DNA of 64,000 bases from Spiribacter roseus (GCF_002813635.1 NZ_CP016382.1:186001-250000), one strand, 5' to 3'; shown: positions 9,854 through 20,453, numbered from the stretch's first letter. The notes: generated from the letters alone by a model not told the origin. Numbers and translations are program-made.

Positions 9854-10855
9854 TTAGAAGCCGTACCAGAGGGACACGGCGTAGCCGTTGCCCGCATCAT
9901 TCGCCTTGTCGGCGGAACGGTACTCGAGCGAGGTGTAGACGTTGTCGGCGATGTCGTAAGTCGCGCGACCGATCACCTCGGTGCGGTTCGACTGGCCATC
10001 AACATCTACGCTCTGAGCACCCAGCTGCAGCGAGCCGAAGTTGTAAGAAGTGCTGGCATACACACCGGCAATCTTCTCATCCTGGCCGTCTTCGATCTGG
10101 CTGTTGACGTAGGTTGCACTCAGGTCGACAACATCGATGCTGGTGACCGCCGCCAGACCGTAGGCACCGTCGGAGTTCTTGTCCTGCAGGTTACCGGCAG
10201 TGTACGCAGCATGCACACGCACCGGATCGAGGTCGGCGTAGGCCGCCACGTTGACACTGCTGGAGTTGCCAGTATCCGTCTTGGCCTGTTCATCGTCACC
10301 GGCCAGCTCAGACTCAATCTCGAAGCCGAAGCCGTCGAAGTCCGGGGAAGCGTAGTTGAGGATGCGAGTCCGCGTGATGGCGTTCGAGAACGTGAACACC
10401 AGCGCGTCGTTGTAGTCACGGACGACGTCGATGTAACGGTACATCAGGTTGTCGTTCTTGCCGTAGGTGACGGAGCCGAAGTCGCCGCTAAGCGTGGCAT
10501 GAGCCACGTGGGTGCGGACGCCGGCGTCGTTCTCAGTGGTGTCTCCGCCCTGAGTTTGAACAACGGCATTGCTGTCGGCGAAATCACCCAGACCATTCTG
10601 CGGACGCAGCTGGTAGTACAGCGAGGCGGTCATGCCGTTCACGGCGGCCTTCTCGGCGGTGAAGATCAGGCGGCTGGCGTCGCCGTAGCCGTCGGTGCTA
10701 TCGCCGTTTGCATCCTTGGTGTTCGTGTAGAACGGATAGAACGCACCACCAATGCCGACCGTGGTCGTGTCATTGATCTGGAAAGTGGCGGCGGAGGCCG
10801 CGCCGGTGCCCAGCAGGGCCGCGATGGCCAGGGCGCTAGTTGTCTTCTTCATCAT
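9854..10855 (-). CDS. Gram-negative outer-membrane porin (general diffusion type)
   Basis: About 333 residues. The signal peptide MMKKTTSALAIAALLGTG ends in ASAA. The mature chain has alternating polar/hydrophobic beta strands, is rich in Asp, Asn and Gly, and ends SLWYGF with the C-terminal Phe that the BAM machine recognises. Length and pattern fit a 16-stranded trimeric porin. The start at 10855 was chosen because GGGGGA lies about five bases upstream; a GTG/ATG further up (10867) would precede this site. The excess of acidic residues suits a halophile. It is monocistronic with its own terminator and a structured leader at 10882-10915. Confidence 0.85.
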   Translation of the reverse strand: MMKKTTSALAIAALLGTGAASAATFQINDTTTVGIGGAFYPFYTNTKDANGDSTDGYGDASRLIFTAEKAAVNGMTASLYYQLRPQNGLGDFADSNAVVQTQGGDTTENDAGVRTHVAHATLSGDFGSVTYGKNDNLMYRYIDVVRDYNDALVFTFSNAITRTRILNYASPDFDGFGFEIESELAGDDEQAKTDTGNSSSVNVAAYADLDPVRVHAAYTAGNLQDKNSDGAYGLAAVTSIDVVDLSATYVNSQIEDGQDEKIAGVYASTSYNFGSLQLGAQSVDVDGQSNRTEVIGRATYDIADNVYTSLEYRSADKANDAGNGYAVSLWYGF

Positions 10856-10881
10856 GGTTTCCCCCATATGGGATAGGTTTT

Positions 10882-10915
10882 GAACAATCGTGTCGGGTAG
10901 CTACCCCGACTGTTC
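10882..10915 (-). promoter_or_regulatory. Inverted repeat in the porin mRNA leader
   Basis: Outer arms GAACA/TGTTC enclose near-perfect inner arms GTCGGG-TAGCTA-CCCCGAC. It lies about 27-60 bases before the porin start, so on the minus strand it would form a 5' UTR hairpin or serve as an operator. The rest of 10916-11130 is AT-richer leader/promoter DNA with no further gene seen. Confidence 0.35.
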
Positions 10916-11130
10916 GTATTGTGTGCTGGTCAGTGCCGGCGTTGTGTTTTTGCCACAAATGCCATGCAACTGTTGCGCACGAGTTGGAAGGTAGCCTAGT
11001 TTCCGCCCCCATGCAAACCCCTTTGTCATCAACAAGGGCATAATTTTTCAGGGGCTTGGGCGATAACCATGAGTGGCTTCTGCGACTCGTTGTTTGCGCG
11101 CAACGCCCCACGCATCACCAGGAGCCGGCC

Positions 11131-11439
11131 ATGACCGATACCGAGATCCCGCTTGAGACCCAGCTGAACACCGAAACCGGGCCCATTCGCTGGGCCGAGC
11201 TTGAACGCCATTTCGCCCGCGGGGTGGTGGTGCGGGTGGACCCGGCGCTGGATCTGGTGGCGGTGGCGGCGGCGTTCGTGCGCGATGACGAGCCGACAGT
11301 GATGAGCTGGATGACCGCCGGGCAGGTCGCCCGGGCCAGTACTGATGAGGCCCAGGACTGGCACCAGCGCGATCCTGACCTGTGGGCGGTGGTGGCCGCC
11401 CCGTGGGTGCTGGTTCAGGAGCCGGCGGTGGGGGCCTGA
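11131..11439 (+). CDS. DUF2288-domain protein
   Basis: 102 residues, function unknown. The body matches the DUF2288 pattern: a threonine/glutamate start, then IRWAELERHFARGVVVRVDPALDLV, VAAAFVRDD, and GQVARASTDEAQDW (quoted in parts). The start at 11131 is preceded by AGGAG at 11119-11123; a longer frame from 11056 lacks such a site. The 3' end overlaps the convergent msrA gene by 25 bases. Probably a small cytosolic protein: no membrane segment or signal is visible. Confidence 0.78.
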   Translation: MTDTEIPLETQLNTETGPIRWAELERHFARGVVVRVDPALDLVAVAAAFVRDDEPTVMSWMTAGQVARASTDEAQDWHQRDPDLWAVVAAPWVLVQEPAVGA

Positions 11440-11966
11440 TCGCGCATGCGATCGGCGAACAGTGACCGGGCCTTGTCCAGCTTGGGGTCAATGACCATCT
11501 GGCAGTAGGGCATGGGCGCGTTGCGCAGGTAGTAGTCCTGATGATCGCCCTCGGCCGGGTAGAACGCCGTCAGCGGTTTGACCTCGGTGACGATGGGCGC
11601 CCGGAATGCCCCCTCGTCGGTCAGGCGCTGGATGTGCGCCTCGGCGGTCCGGCGCTGCGCGTCATCGGCATAGAGCACGATGGACCGGTATTGCGGCCCC
11701 ACATCCGCACCCTGGCGGTTGGGGGTGGTCGGATCATGGATGGCAAAGAACACCGCAAGCAGGGTGTCAAAGTCGATGACCGCCGGGTCGTAGTCCACCT
11801 GCACCACCTCGGCATGCCCGGTGCGGCCGGTGCACACGCTGCGGTAGTCCGGGTTGGGGGTATCGCCGCCGGCATAGCCGGATGTCACCGAATGAACGCC
11901 GTCGAGGCGCTGGAATACCGCTTCGATGCACCAGAAGCATCCGCCGCCCAGTGTTGCTGTCGCCAT
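11415..11966 (-). CDS. msrA: Peptide-methionine (S)-S-oxide reductase
   Basis: 183 residues. The catalytic motif GGCFWCIEAVFQ holds the nucleophilic cysteine near residue 10, and SGYAGG and GHAEVVQVDYDP are family signatures. It repairs S-oxidised methionine using thioredoxin, with a later cysteine in MPYCQMVI as a candidate resolving residue. The start directly abuts the stop of the upstream Nudix gene, suggesting one operon. The 3' end overlaps the convergent DUF2288 gene. Confidence 0.95.
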   Translation of the reverse strand: MATATLGGGCFWCIEAVFQRLDGVHSVTSGYAGGDTPNPDYRSVCTGRTGHAEVVQVDYDPAVIDFDTLLAVFFAIHDPTTPNRQGADVGPQYRSIVLYADDAQRRTAEAHIQRLTDEGAFRAPIVTEVKPLTAFYPAEGDHQDYYLRNAPMPYCQMVIDPKLDKARSLFADRMRDQAPTAGS

Positions 11967-12509
11967 TCAGTCTTCCTCCGCGGTTGGATTGGCAAAGGCC
12001 TCGCCGTGGCCCTGCATGTGGGCCTGATGGTCCTGCTCGAGCGCCCAGCGCACCGTGGGAAACGCCAGTTCGTCCCAGGGCAGTTCCGAGTAGTGGAACA
12101 GCCCCACGCTCTGCGATTCCGGGCCCGCCTCGACATGCGGGTCGGTGAGCACGGCGCGATAGATCAGCTGGACCTGATGAATGCGTGCCAGACTGTAGAC
12201 CGCGAGCAGGCCAGTGAGTTTGAGCTGGGCCCGCGCCTCTTCCCAGGCCTCGCGCCGGGCGCCGGTCTCGGCGGTCTCGCCCAGCTCCATGTAGCCCGCG
12301 GGCAGGGTCCAGTAGCCGATCCGCGGCGGGATGGCCCGGCGGCACAGCAGGATGCGCTCATCCTCGGCGCGGGCCACGACGCCGACCACGATGCGGGGGT
12401 TTTCGTAGGCGATGAAACCGCAGTCGGGACAGGTGAGCCGTTCACGATCATCGCCCTCGGGGATCTGGTAATGCCGGGGCCCGACCGTCGGCTGCTCGGA
12501 GTCGCTCAT
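11967..12509 (-). CDS. Nudix hydrolase with N-terminal zinc ribbon
   Basis: About 180 residues. A short zinc-ribbon half (LTCPDCGFIAYENP) precedes the Nudix domain, whose box GX5EX7REUXEEXGU is seen in GYMELGETAETGARREAWEE. This arrangement occurs in bacterial Nudix enzymes related to the NADH/ADP-ribose pyrophosphatase group; the actual nucleotide substrate is unknown. The start at 12509 (MSDSEQ) was preferred to 12539, since the extra ten residues would crowd the divergent promoter region. It is followed without a gap by msrA. Confidence 0.82.
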   Translation of the reverse strand: MSDSEQPTVGPRHYQIPEGDDRERLTCPDCGFIAYENPRIVVGVVARAEDERILLCRRAIPPRIGYWTLPAGYMELGETAETGARREAWEEARAQLKLTGLLAVYSLARIHQVQLIYRAVLTDPHVEAGPESQSVGLFHYSELPWDELAFPTVRWALEQDHQAHMQGHGEAFANPTAEED

Positions 12510-12583
12510 AATGGAATCTCTTGCGCGGTTGTCGGTCACTGAGAATAACAGAGCCGCCGCACCAACATGATGGGAGGGCCTGC

Positions 12584-13245
<662 letters not shown>

Positions 13246-13249
<4 letters not shown>

Positions 13250-15738
13250 CTCGACTGATCGGGCGCATCGGCCGCGCGGACCTCGCGCGGCATCCCCTGC
13301 AGACCGGGCTCGCCATGCTGGGCGTGGCGATCGCCGTGGCGGTGGTGGTGGCCGTGGACTTGGCCAACCACTCGGCGCGCGAGGCCATGCGCGTGTCGCT
13401 GGAATCGGTCACCGGCAGTGCCACCCACCAGGTCGTCGGCGGCCCGGCGGGCGTCGACGAACGGCTCTACACCCGACTGCGCACCGAGATGGGCCTGCGC
13501 CGCGCGGCACCGGTCATCCAGGGCGGTGTGGTGCGCGCCGACGGCAGTGGTCGTGCCCTGACCCTGCTGGGGGTGGATGCCTTTGCCGAGGGCCCGTTCC
13601 AGCGCCCGCTGGGCGCCACCAACAACCTGGGGGACGCCTTCAACGACCTGATGCTGCGCGATGATGCCGTGGTGGTCGGCCAGGGCGAGGCCAAGCGCCT
13701 GGGCGTGACCGCCGGCGACCCCCTCGATCTGCTCATTGATGGCGCGCGCCACACCGTCACCGTGGTGGCGGTGGTGGACGATCCCGACGATCAGGCCCGC
13801 GGGCTGGTGCTCGCGGATATCGCCGCCGCCCAGACATTGCTGGATCAACACGGCCGGCTGGATCGCATTGACCTGATGGTGGATGAGGCCCGGGCCGCGG
13901 CACTGGCCGAGACCCTGGGCGCGGGGGTGCGCATCGTGCCCGCGGCGGCCAGCGCCCAGTCGGTGCTGCAGATGAGCCTCGCCTTTCAGATCAACCTGAC
14001 CGCGCTCTCGCTGCTCGCCGTCGTGGTGGGCGCGTTCCTGGTGTTCAACACCCTGAGTTTTCTGGGCGTCCGGCGCCGGGCGGCCATCGGCATCCTGCGC
14101 GCCATGGGGGTGCAGCGGCGCGAGATCATCGGGCAGATGATCGGTGACGCCCTGCTGATCGGGTTGATCGGCACGCTGGCCGGGCTCGCCCTTGGCTATG
14201 CGCTGGCGCATGGGCTGGTGGGACTGGTCCTGCAGACCGTCAATGATGTCTATTTCGCCCGCGCCGCGGGTGATCTGGTGCTCTCGCCCTGGAGTCTGGC
14301 GGCGGGCCTGCTGGTGGGCCTGGGCGGATCGGTGCTGGCGGCGGCCGCGCCGGCCCGGGACGCCGCCGCCACGCCCCCGCGGGCGGCGCTGTCGCGGGCT
14401 GATCTGGAGCAGCGCGCCCGGCGCCTGGCGGGCCGTGCCGGCTGGATCGGTGGCAGTGCCCTGCTGCTGGGGGCGCTGGTGATTGCGGCGAGCGACGGCC
14501 TGGTCGCCGCCTTTGTCGGGCTGTTCGCGGTCATCCTGGGGGCCGCGTTCATGGCCCCGGCCATCATCCTGAGCGTCGGCGCGCTGTTGCGACCGCTGAT
14601 GCGCGGCCGGCCGGTGGGCGGGCTCATCGTCGAAGGGGCGGTGGCTTCACTCAGTCGCACCGGGGTGGCGGTCGCCGCGCTGTCGGTGGCGGTGGCGGCG
14701 GTGATCGGGGTGGCCGTGATGATCGCGAGCTTCCGCGCCAGTGTGGTGGACTGGCTGGAAGGCTCGCTGGCCGCGGATTTCTATGTTTCGTCCCCGGCGG
14801 ATCTCAGCGACTCCCGGGCCGACCGCCTGGCGGCGCTGGATGAGGTGGCCTTTGTCAGCCGCTCGCAGTGGTACGACCTGGCCACCGCGGACGGGCCGGT
14901 TACGATCTGGGCGCTGGGCCTGCCCGAGGGGCGCCAACCCTCGGTGGACATCCGCCGGCCCGAGCGTGCCGCGGCGCTGGCGGCCTATCGCGGGCAGACG
15001 GCGGTGCTGATCAGCGAGCCGTTTGCCGTCCGGCGCGACCTGGCGCCCGGCGACACCCTGCGGCTGCCGGTGGGCGAGTCGCGCCAGGCATTGACCGTAG
15101 CGGGCGTTTATCGCGATTACGCCTCGCCCACCGGCGCGGTGCTCATGCGGCGTGATCTGTATCGCGATCTCTACGACGATGCCGGGCTGGCCGGGATCGG
15201 CGTGCATGCCCGTGACGGCGCGGACCGGCAGGCGCTGATCGGCCGCCTTGAATCGGCTCTGGCCGGGGTGCCCGGGGCGCGGGTCACCGACAATGCCGCG
15301 GTGTTCGAGCAGTCGCTGCGCATCTTCGATCGCACCTTCGCGATCACCGAGGTGCTGCGCTGGCTGGCCGGGCTGGTGGCCTTCGTCGGCGTGATCTCGG
15401 CGCTGATGGCCCTGCAGCTCGACCGGTTGCGCGAGTTTGCGGTGCTGCGGGCCGTGGGGCTGGGCCGCGCCGGGCTGGCCGGGCTGATCAGCGGGCAGAG
15501 CGCATTGCTGGGGCTGATCGCCGGGCTCTGGGCGGTGCCGCTGGGCGTGACGCTGGCGGGGCTGCTGGTGTTTGTCATCAACCGCCGGGCCTATGGCTGG
15601 ACCATGGGCTTTGAGCTGCAGGCCGGGCCGGTGGTCGAGGGCGTTGCCTTGGCGGTGGTCGCGGCGCTACTCGCCACGGTCTATCCGGCCTGGCGGGCCA
15701 CACGGCTGCGGATTGCCGCGGCGTTGAAGGGGGAGTGA
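13246..15738 (+). CDS. FtsX-like ABC permease (AttFG-like, large fused form)
   Basis: 830 residues with two FtsX-type halves. There is an N-terminal membrane anchor, a roughly 220-residue periplasmic domain, three membrane segments (about 250-370), several more segments around 395-500, then a second periplasmic region and three final segments (about 700-825, ending ATVYPAWRATRLRIAAALKGE). The motif RRRAAIGILRAMGVQRREI after the first periplasmic domain is the usual FtsX coupling region. It probably expels or extracts a lipid-like or hydrophobic substrate from the inner membrane with the ATPase encoded just upstream. It is translationally coupled to both neighbours. Confidence 0.85.
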
Positions 15739-16895
15739 TGCGCAATCGACTGGATGCGGGGCTGCTGGGACTGGCCGGACTGCTGGTGGCGGCCATTGTG
15801 ATCGGGGCGGTGCGCTTTGGGGGCACACCGGCGGGTGAGCCCGCCAGCGACGGCGCCCAGAGTCTCGCCGCCGCCATGGGCCCGAGCGCCAACGCCGATG
15901 CCTTCGCCCGGGTCACCGGCCCACGGCCGCTCGACTTTCCCGCCGATCATGGCGCGCATCCCGACCACCGCACCGAGTGGTGGTATTTCACCGGCAACCT
16001 CACCAGTCCGGCGGGCCGCGACTACGGCTTTCAGCTGACGCTGTTCCGCACCGCCCTGGCGCCGGAGGCGGGCGATCGGCCCTCGGACTGGGCGACCCGG
16101 CAGGTCTGGATGGGGCATTTCGCGGTCACCGATGTGACGGCCGGCACGCATCGGGCGGTGGAGCGCTACCAGCGCGGGGCCCTGGGGTTGGCCGGCGCCA
16201 CCACCCGACCGGTGCGGGTGTGGCTGGATGACTGGCAGATCCGCAGCGAGGGCAGCGAGGCGCTGTTCCCGCTGCGGGTCACCGCCAGCGCCCCGTCGCG
16301 CGGGATTGGCATCGATCTGGCCATTGCCGCGCAGAAACCGCGGGTGCTGCAGGGGGATCGCGGCTACAGCCGCAAGGGTGAGGAACCGGGCAATGCCTCG
16401 CGCTATTACTCGTACACGCGTCTCGCCGCCGATGGCGAGGTACGCTTTGCCGATCAAACCCATGCCGTTACCGGCAGTGCCTGGCTGGATCGTGAGTGGT
16501 CCACCAGCGCGCTGGATGCCGATCAGGCGGGTTGGGACTGGTTTGCGCTGCAGCTCGACGACGGCCGCGATCTGATGGTCTATCGCCTGCGCCGGCAGGA
16601 TGGCAGCACAGACCCCCGCTCCGCCGGGATCCTGGTGGGGCCCGCCGGGCAGAGCCGGCGCCTGAGCGCCGAGGACTTCCGTCTGACGCCGACGCGGGAG
16701 TGGCAGAACCCGCGCACCGGGTCGCGCTATCCGGTGGCCTGGCGCATTCAGCTGCCGGATGAGGGCATCGACCTGCGGGTCAATGCCCGTCTGGATGACC
16801 AGGCGATGCCCACCACCGTGCGCTACTGGGAGGGCAGCGTCGCGGTGACCGGCAGCGCCAGCGGCGTGGGCTATCTGGAGATGACCGGCTACTGA
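15738..16895 (+). CDS. Secreted lipocalin-like (AttH/CrtC-type) protein
   Basis: About 385 residues. The N-terminal segment (LLGLAGLLVAAIVIGAVRFGG) is an uncleaved anchor or signal. The body carries AttH/CrtC-family patterns: PADHGAHPDHRTEWWYFTGNL, QLTLFRTAL, FAVTDV and TGSAWLDREWST. The family contains hydroxyneurosporene synthase and the AttH structural protein, two consecutive lipocalin-like barrels that bind hydrophobic ligands. The start ATG at 15738 overlaps the permease stop by one base (a GTG at 15735 is also possible). Its place behind an ABC exporter suggests it receives or carries the exported lipid-like compound in the periplasm (inference). Confidence 0.82.
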   Translation: MRNRLDAGLLGLAGLLVAAIVIGAVRFGGTPAGEPASDGAQSLAAAMGPSANADAFARVTGPRPLDFPADHGAHPDHRTEWWYFTGNLTSPAGRDYGFQLTLFRTALAPEAGDRPSDWATRQVWMGHFAVTDVTAGTHRAVERYQRGALGLAGATTRPVRVWLDDWQIRSEGSEALFPLRVTASAPSRGIGIDLAIAAQKPRVLQGDRGYSRKGEEPGNASRYYSYTRLAADGEVRFADQTHAVTGSAWLDREWSTSALDADQAGWDWFALQLDDGRDLMVYRLRRQDGSTDPRSAGILVGPAGQSRRLSAEDFRLTPTREWQNPRTGSRYPVAWRIQLPDEGIDLRVNARLDDQAMPTTVRYWEGSVAVTGSASGVGYLEMTGY

Positions 16896-17593
16896 CCGGC
16901 GTCGCCGGTCTCCTCCTCCCAGGTGCCCTCGACATCCACCGTGCCTTCCTCGAGGGCGGCGATCATCGCGTCCACGCCGCCGTCACGGCCGGCCTCGGCC
17001 TGCAGCGCGTCGCGGAACACCAGCAGCATGCTCACGCCGCGGGTTTCGATGTCGAAGACCCGCCAGCGATCATCGCGCTTGTAGAGCTGGATGCGCAGCT
17101 CGAGCGTGTCGATGTCCGGGCCCTGGGCAATGGCGTTGACGATGGCGCGGTCGTCCTCTTGGGTGACCAGGCGCAGGTCGACCTCACCCTTTTCGGCAAA
17201 ATCCACGGCCTCCTGAGCATAGCGCTGCAGCGCCCCGGCGTAGAGGTTGGCCACCCGATCGGCAAGCGCCGTGGCGAGCCGCTCGATCTCCGCCGGCTCA
17301 GCGGTGCGCGCCGCCGGGCCCATGGCAAACCGGGCCATCAGCTGGGTATCTACCCAGGGACGCACCCGGCTGTTGAACAGCTCGACCGCCGCCGCGCGAT
17401 CGTTGGCCAGCGTCTCGCGCTCGTCGACAATGCGATTGAGGGCTTCGGTGACCACGTAGTTGACCACCGCCTTGGGCGCCTCGGGCGGCCCCTCGTCGGG
17501 GGTGGTGGCGCTTGCCTGCACCCCGGTGGCGGGGATCAGCAGCGCGGCGATCAGGGCCAGCAGGGTCCGGGCGAGGGGGCTAGATCTTGTCAT
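16889..17593 (-). CDS. MlaC/Ttg2D-family periplasmic phospholipid carrier
   Basis: 234 residues with a signal peptide (LARTLLALIAALLIPATGVQA). The MlaC fold is indicated by the Ala/Arg-rich helical first half and the late segments FAEKGEVDLRLV and DDRWRVFDIETRGVSMLLVFRDAL, the last being the family signature. MlaC ferries phospholipids between the outer membrane and the MlaFEDB complex. None of mlaA, B, D, E or F is adjacent: this is an orphan copy whose start overlaps the kinase-like gene by 14 bases. The acidic C-terminal tail (EEGTVDVEGTWEEETGDAGQ) is an extra feature. The longer in-frame start at 17701 was rejected. Confidence 0.82.
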   Translation of the reverse strand: MTRSSPLARTLLALIAALLIPATGVQASATTPDEGPPEAPKAVVNYVVTEALNRIVDERETLANDRAAAVELFNSRVRPWVDTQLMARFAMGPAARTAEPAEIERLATALADRVANLYAGALQRYAQEAVDFAEKGEVDLRLVTQEDDRAIVNAIAQGPDIDTLELRIQLYKRDDRWRVFDIETRGVSMLLVFRDALQAEAGRDGGVDAMIAALEEGTVDVEGTWEEETGDAGQ

Positions 17594-18242
17594 GGGCGCG
17601 CTCCAGCAGATGATTGAGGTACTCCAGCCGCAGCCGAGAGGTACGGATCCGTGTCGCCAGCCCCGGGTCGGGGTCGGGCAGGATCTCGAGCAGATCGGCA
17701 TGAAAGAATACGCCGAAACTGTCGATGTAGTGCAGGTGATGATTGCGGTCGAGGACCAGATTGTCGATGCCGTAGAGGTCGAGCACCCGGTCGTCCTCGC
17801 GGTACCAGCGCTCGGCGCTGCCGATGAAATGCGCCAGGGCGTCGCGCAGGCGGGGGTCGCGGGCGATCATGGGCGCGAGCTCGGCCTCATTGCCGGGGTT
17901 GGCCACGTCAAACCAGCGGCGGATGTTGGGTGCCATGGCGATCACGCTCGCCTCGCCGTCAATGTGGGTGCGCACGAACACCGTGGGCGGGACGATGTCA
18001 CCCAGGGCGGCGCGCAGGCGCTGGTGGTCGCGGTTGAGGACGGCCACCTCGCGGGCCGGCGTGGCCGTCCGTGGGATCTTGATGATCCGGTCCACCGGCT
18101 GGCGCTCGCCGTCCCGGCGGACGCTGCCGCTGCTGCGCCAGACCTCGCAGTGATAACCCGCGTCGGAGACCAGCGTGGCGGGCAGTCGATCGGTGCGCAG
18201 GCACGCGATGCGGTTGTCGATGCGGTCGTCTTCGCGGGCCAT
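17580..18242 (-). CDS. Uncharacterised protein with kinase-like fold
   Basis: 220 residues, not recognised as a named family. It resembles the kinase/APH fold. A candidate ATP-binding lysine is in DRIIKIPR, a following helix with Glu is in REVAVLNRD, and a catalytic-loop-like LDLYGIDNLVLDRNHHLHYIDSFG occupies residues about 165-188 (it looks like D-x-x-x-x-x-N then I-D). The classic HxD motif is not intact, so activity is uncertain. It lies between an MFS exporter and an mlaC-like gene, with a 3-base gap and a 14-base overlap respectively, so the three are one operon. Confidence 0.55.
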   Translation of the reverse strand: MAREDDRIDNRIACLRTDRLPATLVSDAGYHCEVWRSSGSVRRDGERQPVDRIIKIPRTATPAREVAVLNRDHQRLRAALGDIVPPTVFVRTHIDGEASVIAMAPNIRRWFDVANPGNEAELAPMIARDPRLRDALAHFIGSAERWYREDDRVLDLYGIDNLVLDRNHHLHYIDSFGVFFHADLLEILPDPDPGLATRIRTSRLRLEYLNHLLERAHDKI

Positions 18243-18245
18243 GGC

Positions 18246-19466
18246 TCAGGCGACGGATGCCGGCCGGCGCTGCTGGTGCCAGAGTGCGGAGACCGCCGCC
18301 AGGGCGAGCGCCGCGGTGACCGCCATGACACCGACCATGGTGATCAGCGGCCCGGCCGTGATGAGCCCCACCAGCGCCGCACTGACCGCCCCCAGACTGA
18401 ACTGGGCGACGCCGAACAGCGCCGAGGCCGCCCCGGCGTGGGCCGGGTAGCGATCGAGCAGTCCGGCCACGGTGTTGGCGGCGATGATGCCCACCGTGCC
18501 CAACGCCACGAACAGGGGCGGGGTGATCAGCCACTGCGCGGTCACCCCGCCCGCCACCAGCGCGACCAGGGCGGCCGTGGCGCTCGCCATGATCAGCACT
18601 CCGGCACTCAGCATGCGCCGGTGGCCGTAGCGCATGACCAGCTGGCCGTTGGTGAGGTTGCCAATCAAAAGCCCCACCACGTTGAGGGCGAAGTAGTAGC
18701 CGAACTGCGCCTGCGAGACGCCGAACACCTCGGTGTAGACGAACGGGCTGCCGGCGACATAGGCGAACAGCGCGGCGAAGGCCATGCCGCCGGCGCCCAG
18801 ATAGGCGAGGCTGACCGGATCCCGCAGGATGGGGCCATAGGCCATGAACAGCTGCCCCAGCCGGGCATCCGGGCGCCGCTCCGCAGGGTGGGTTTCGTAT
18901 AGCGCGATGAGCAGCATGGCGGTGCAGATCACCGCGAACAGGGCGAGCACTGCGAACACCGCACGCCAGCCGAGCTGCGAGCTGATCCAGCCGCCCAGCA
19001 CCGGGGCGATGAGCGGCGCCATGGTCATGACCAGGATCACGAACGACATCATGCGCGCCGCCCGTCGGCCCGAGTACAGATCGCGCACCACGGCGCGGGC
19101 GATCACCGGCCCGGCCGCCGCCCCGAAGCCCTGGATCAGCCGGCCGACCAGCAGGGCCTCGATGCCGGTCGCAAGACCGCATATCAGCGTCGCCGCGCCA
19201 TACAGTAAAATACTGGCCAGCAGCGGCCGGCGCCGGCCGTAGCGATCGGCAAGGGGGCCATAGAAGAACTGCCCCAGTGCCAGTCCCACAAAGAACAGCG
19301 CCAGGCTGAGCTGTGTCTGCCCGGCACTGACCCCCAGGTCCGCCTCGATCAGCGGCAGGCTTGGCAGGTACAGGTCGATGGACAGCGGGGCGAACGCGGT
19401 GATCACGCCCAGAATGATGATCATCGCCACGCCGTCGGGGCGGGCGGGCTTGATGGGTCCGAACAA
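18246..19466 (-). CDS. Bcr/CflA-family multidrug efflux transporter (MFS)
   Basis: About 406 residues with twelve membrane segments. Family marks are DLYLPSLPLIEADLGVS after the first helix, FYGPLADRYGRRRPLL between helices 2 and 3 and GRLIQGFGAAAGPVIARAVVRDL in helices 4-5. Proteins of this group expel bicyclomycin, chloramphenicol or sulfonamides, but the substrate here is unknown. I chose the TTG at 19466, because AGGAGG stands nine bases upstream; the ATG at 19517 would add 17 residues with no visible ribosome-binding site. It is the first gene of a minus-strand operon with the kinase-like gene and mlaC. Confidence 0.85.
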   Translation of the reverse strand: MFGPIKPARPDGVAMIIILGVITAFAPLSIDLYLPSLPLIEADLGVSAGQTQLSLALFFVGLALGQFFYGPLADRYGRRRPLLASILLYGAATLICGLATGIEALLVGRLIQGFGAAAGPVIARAVVRDLYSGRRAARMMSFVILVMTMAPLIAPVLGGWISSQLGWRAVFAVLALFAVICTAMLLIALYETHPAERRPDARLGQLFMAYGPILRDPVSLAYLGAGGMAFAALFAYVAGSPFVYTEVFGVSQAQFGYYFALNVVGLLIGNLTNGQLVMRYGHRRMLSAGVLIMASATAALVALVAGGVTAQWLITPPLFVALGTVGIIAANTVAGLLDRYPAHAGAASALFGVAQFSLGAVSAALVGLITAGPLITMVGVMAVTAALALAAVSALWHQQRRPASVA

Positions 19467-19571
19467 GGGTGAGGGCCTCCTGGCGCCAAAGAGCAAGCGA
19501 ATTCCGGCCGCTTGCATCTGTCAGTATACCGTAGCGTAGTGGAGGCCAGTCAGGCCGAGGAGTTCCTTCGC

Positions 19572-20453
19572 GTGGCACGTTCACGACCCCTTCCCGAACC
19601 CGCCGATGAATGGCCCGTCGAGCGCATGGCGCAGGCCCTCGAGGCGCACGCCCCGGCGCTGGTGATCACCGGCGCCGGGGTGTCCACCGGCTCGGGCATT
19701 CCGGATTATCGCGACCATCACGGCGTCTGGAAGCGCGGCTCGCCCATGCAGCTGGCCGAGTTCACCGGTCACGAGTCGGGTCGCCGGCGCTACTGGGCGC
19801 GCAGCCTGGTGGGCTGGCGCACCGTCGAGCAGGCCCGACCCAATGCCGCCCATCGGCGGCTGGCCGAACTCGGCGCCCGTGGCGTGGTGGGCCCGGTGAT
19901 CACCCAGAATGTCGATGGCCTGCACCAAGCCGCCGGCAGCCCGGCGGTTCACGACCTCCACGGCCGGCTCGATCGCGTCGAGTGCCTGGACTGCGGCCGG
20001 GTTATCCCCCGCGCCCATCACCAGAGCCAGCTGGAGGCGGCCAACCCCGGCTGGGCGGCCGCGGCCCGGTCCCCGCAGATGACCCCGGATGGTGATGCCG
20101 AGCTGGGCGATGTCGACTACGACGATTTCGTGGTGCCGGCGTGCGAGGCCTGCGGTGGCATGCTCAAGCCCGCAGTGGTGTTTTTTGGTGAGACGGTCCC
20201 CAAGGCCCGGGTCGCCGCCGCCTTCGCCGCCCTTGAGTCGGCCGGCGCGCTGTGGGTGGTGGGCTCCTCCCTGATGGTCTGGTCGGGCTACCGGTTCGTG
20301 CGCGCCGCGGCGGCGGCCGGCAAGCCGGTGTATGTGCTGGGGCTTGGCATCACCCGCGGCGACGCCGAGGCCAGCGGTCGGGTGACCGCGGACTGCGCGA
20401 GCGGGCTTGCCGCGATCATCCAGTCCCTGTCACCCCGCCGGGCGGTGGGCTGA
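19572..20453 (+). CDS. Sir2-family NAD-dependent protein deacylase
   Basis: About 293 residues. NAD-binding motifs [16 protein letters not shown] and [10 protein letters not shown] are followed by the catalytic His in VHDLHG, then two zinc-binding Cys pairs, CLDCG and CEACGG, around an insertion. The later KPAVVFFGE and [13 protein letters not shown] complete the Rossmann fold. It removes acyl groups from lysine with NAD. The start at GTG 19572 has GAGGAG nine bases before it; a TTG at 19512 is possible but would overlap the divergent transporter's leader. It overlaps the next gene by one base. Confidence 0.88.
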   Translation: MARSRPLPEPADEWPVERMAQALEAHAPALVITGAGVSTGSGIPDYRDHHGVWKRGSPMQLAEFTGHESGRRRYWARSLVGWRTVEQARPNAAHRRLAELGARGVVGPVITQNVDGLHQAAGSPAVHDLHGRLDRVECLDCGRVIPRAHHQSQLEAANPGWAAAARSPQMTPDGDAELGDVDYDDFVVPACEACGGMLKPAVVFFGETVPKARVAAAFAALESAGALWVVGSSLMVWSGYRFVRAAAAAGKPVYVLGLGITRGDAEASGRVTADCASGLAAIIQSLSPRRAVG

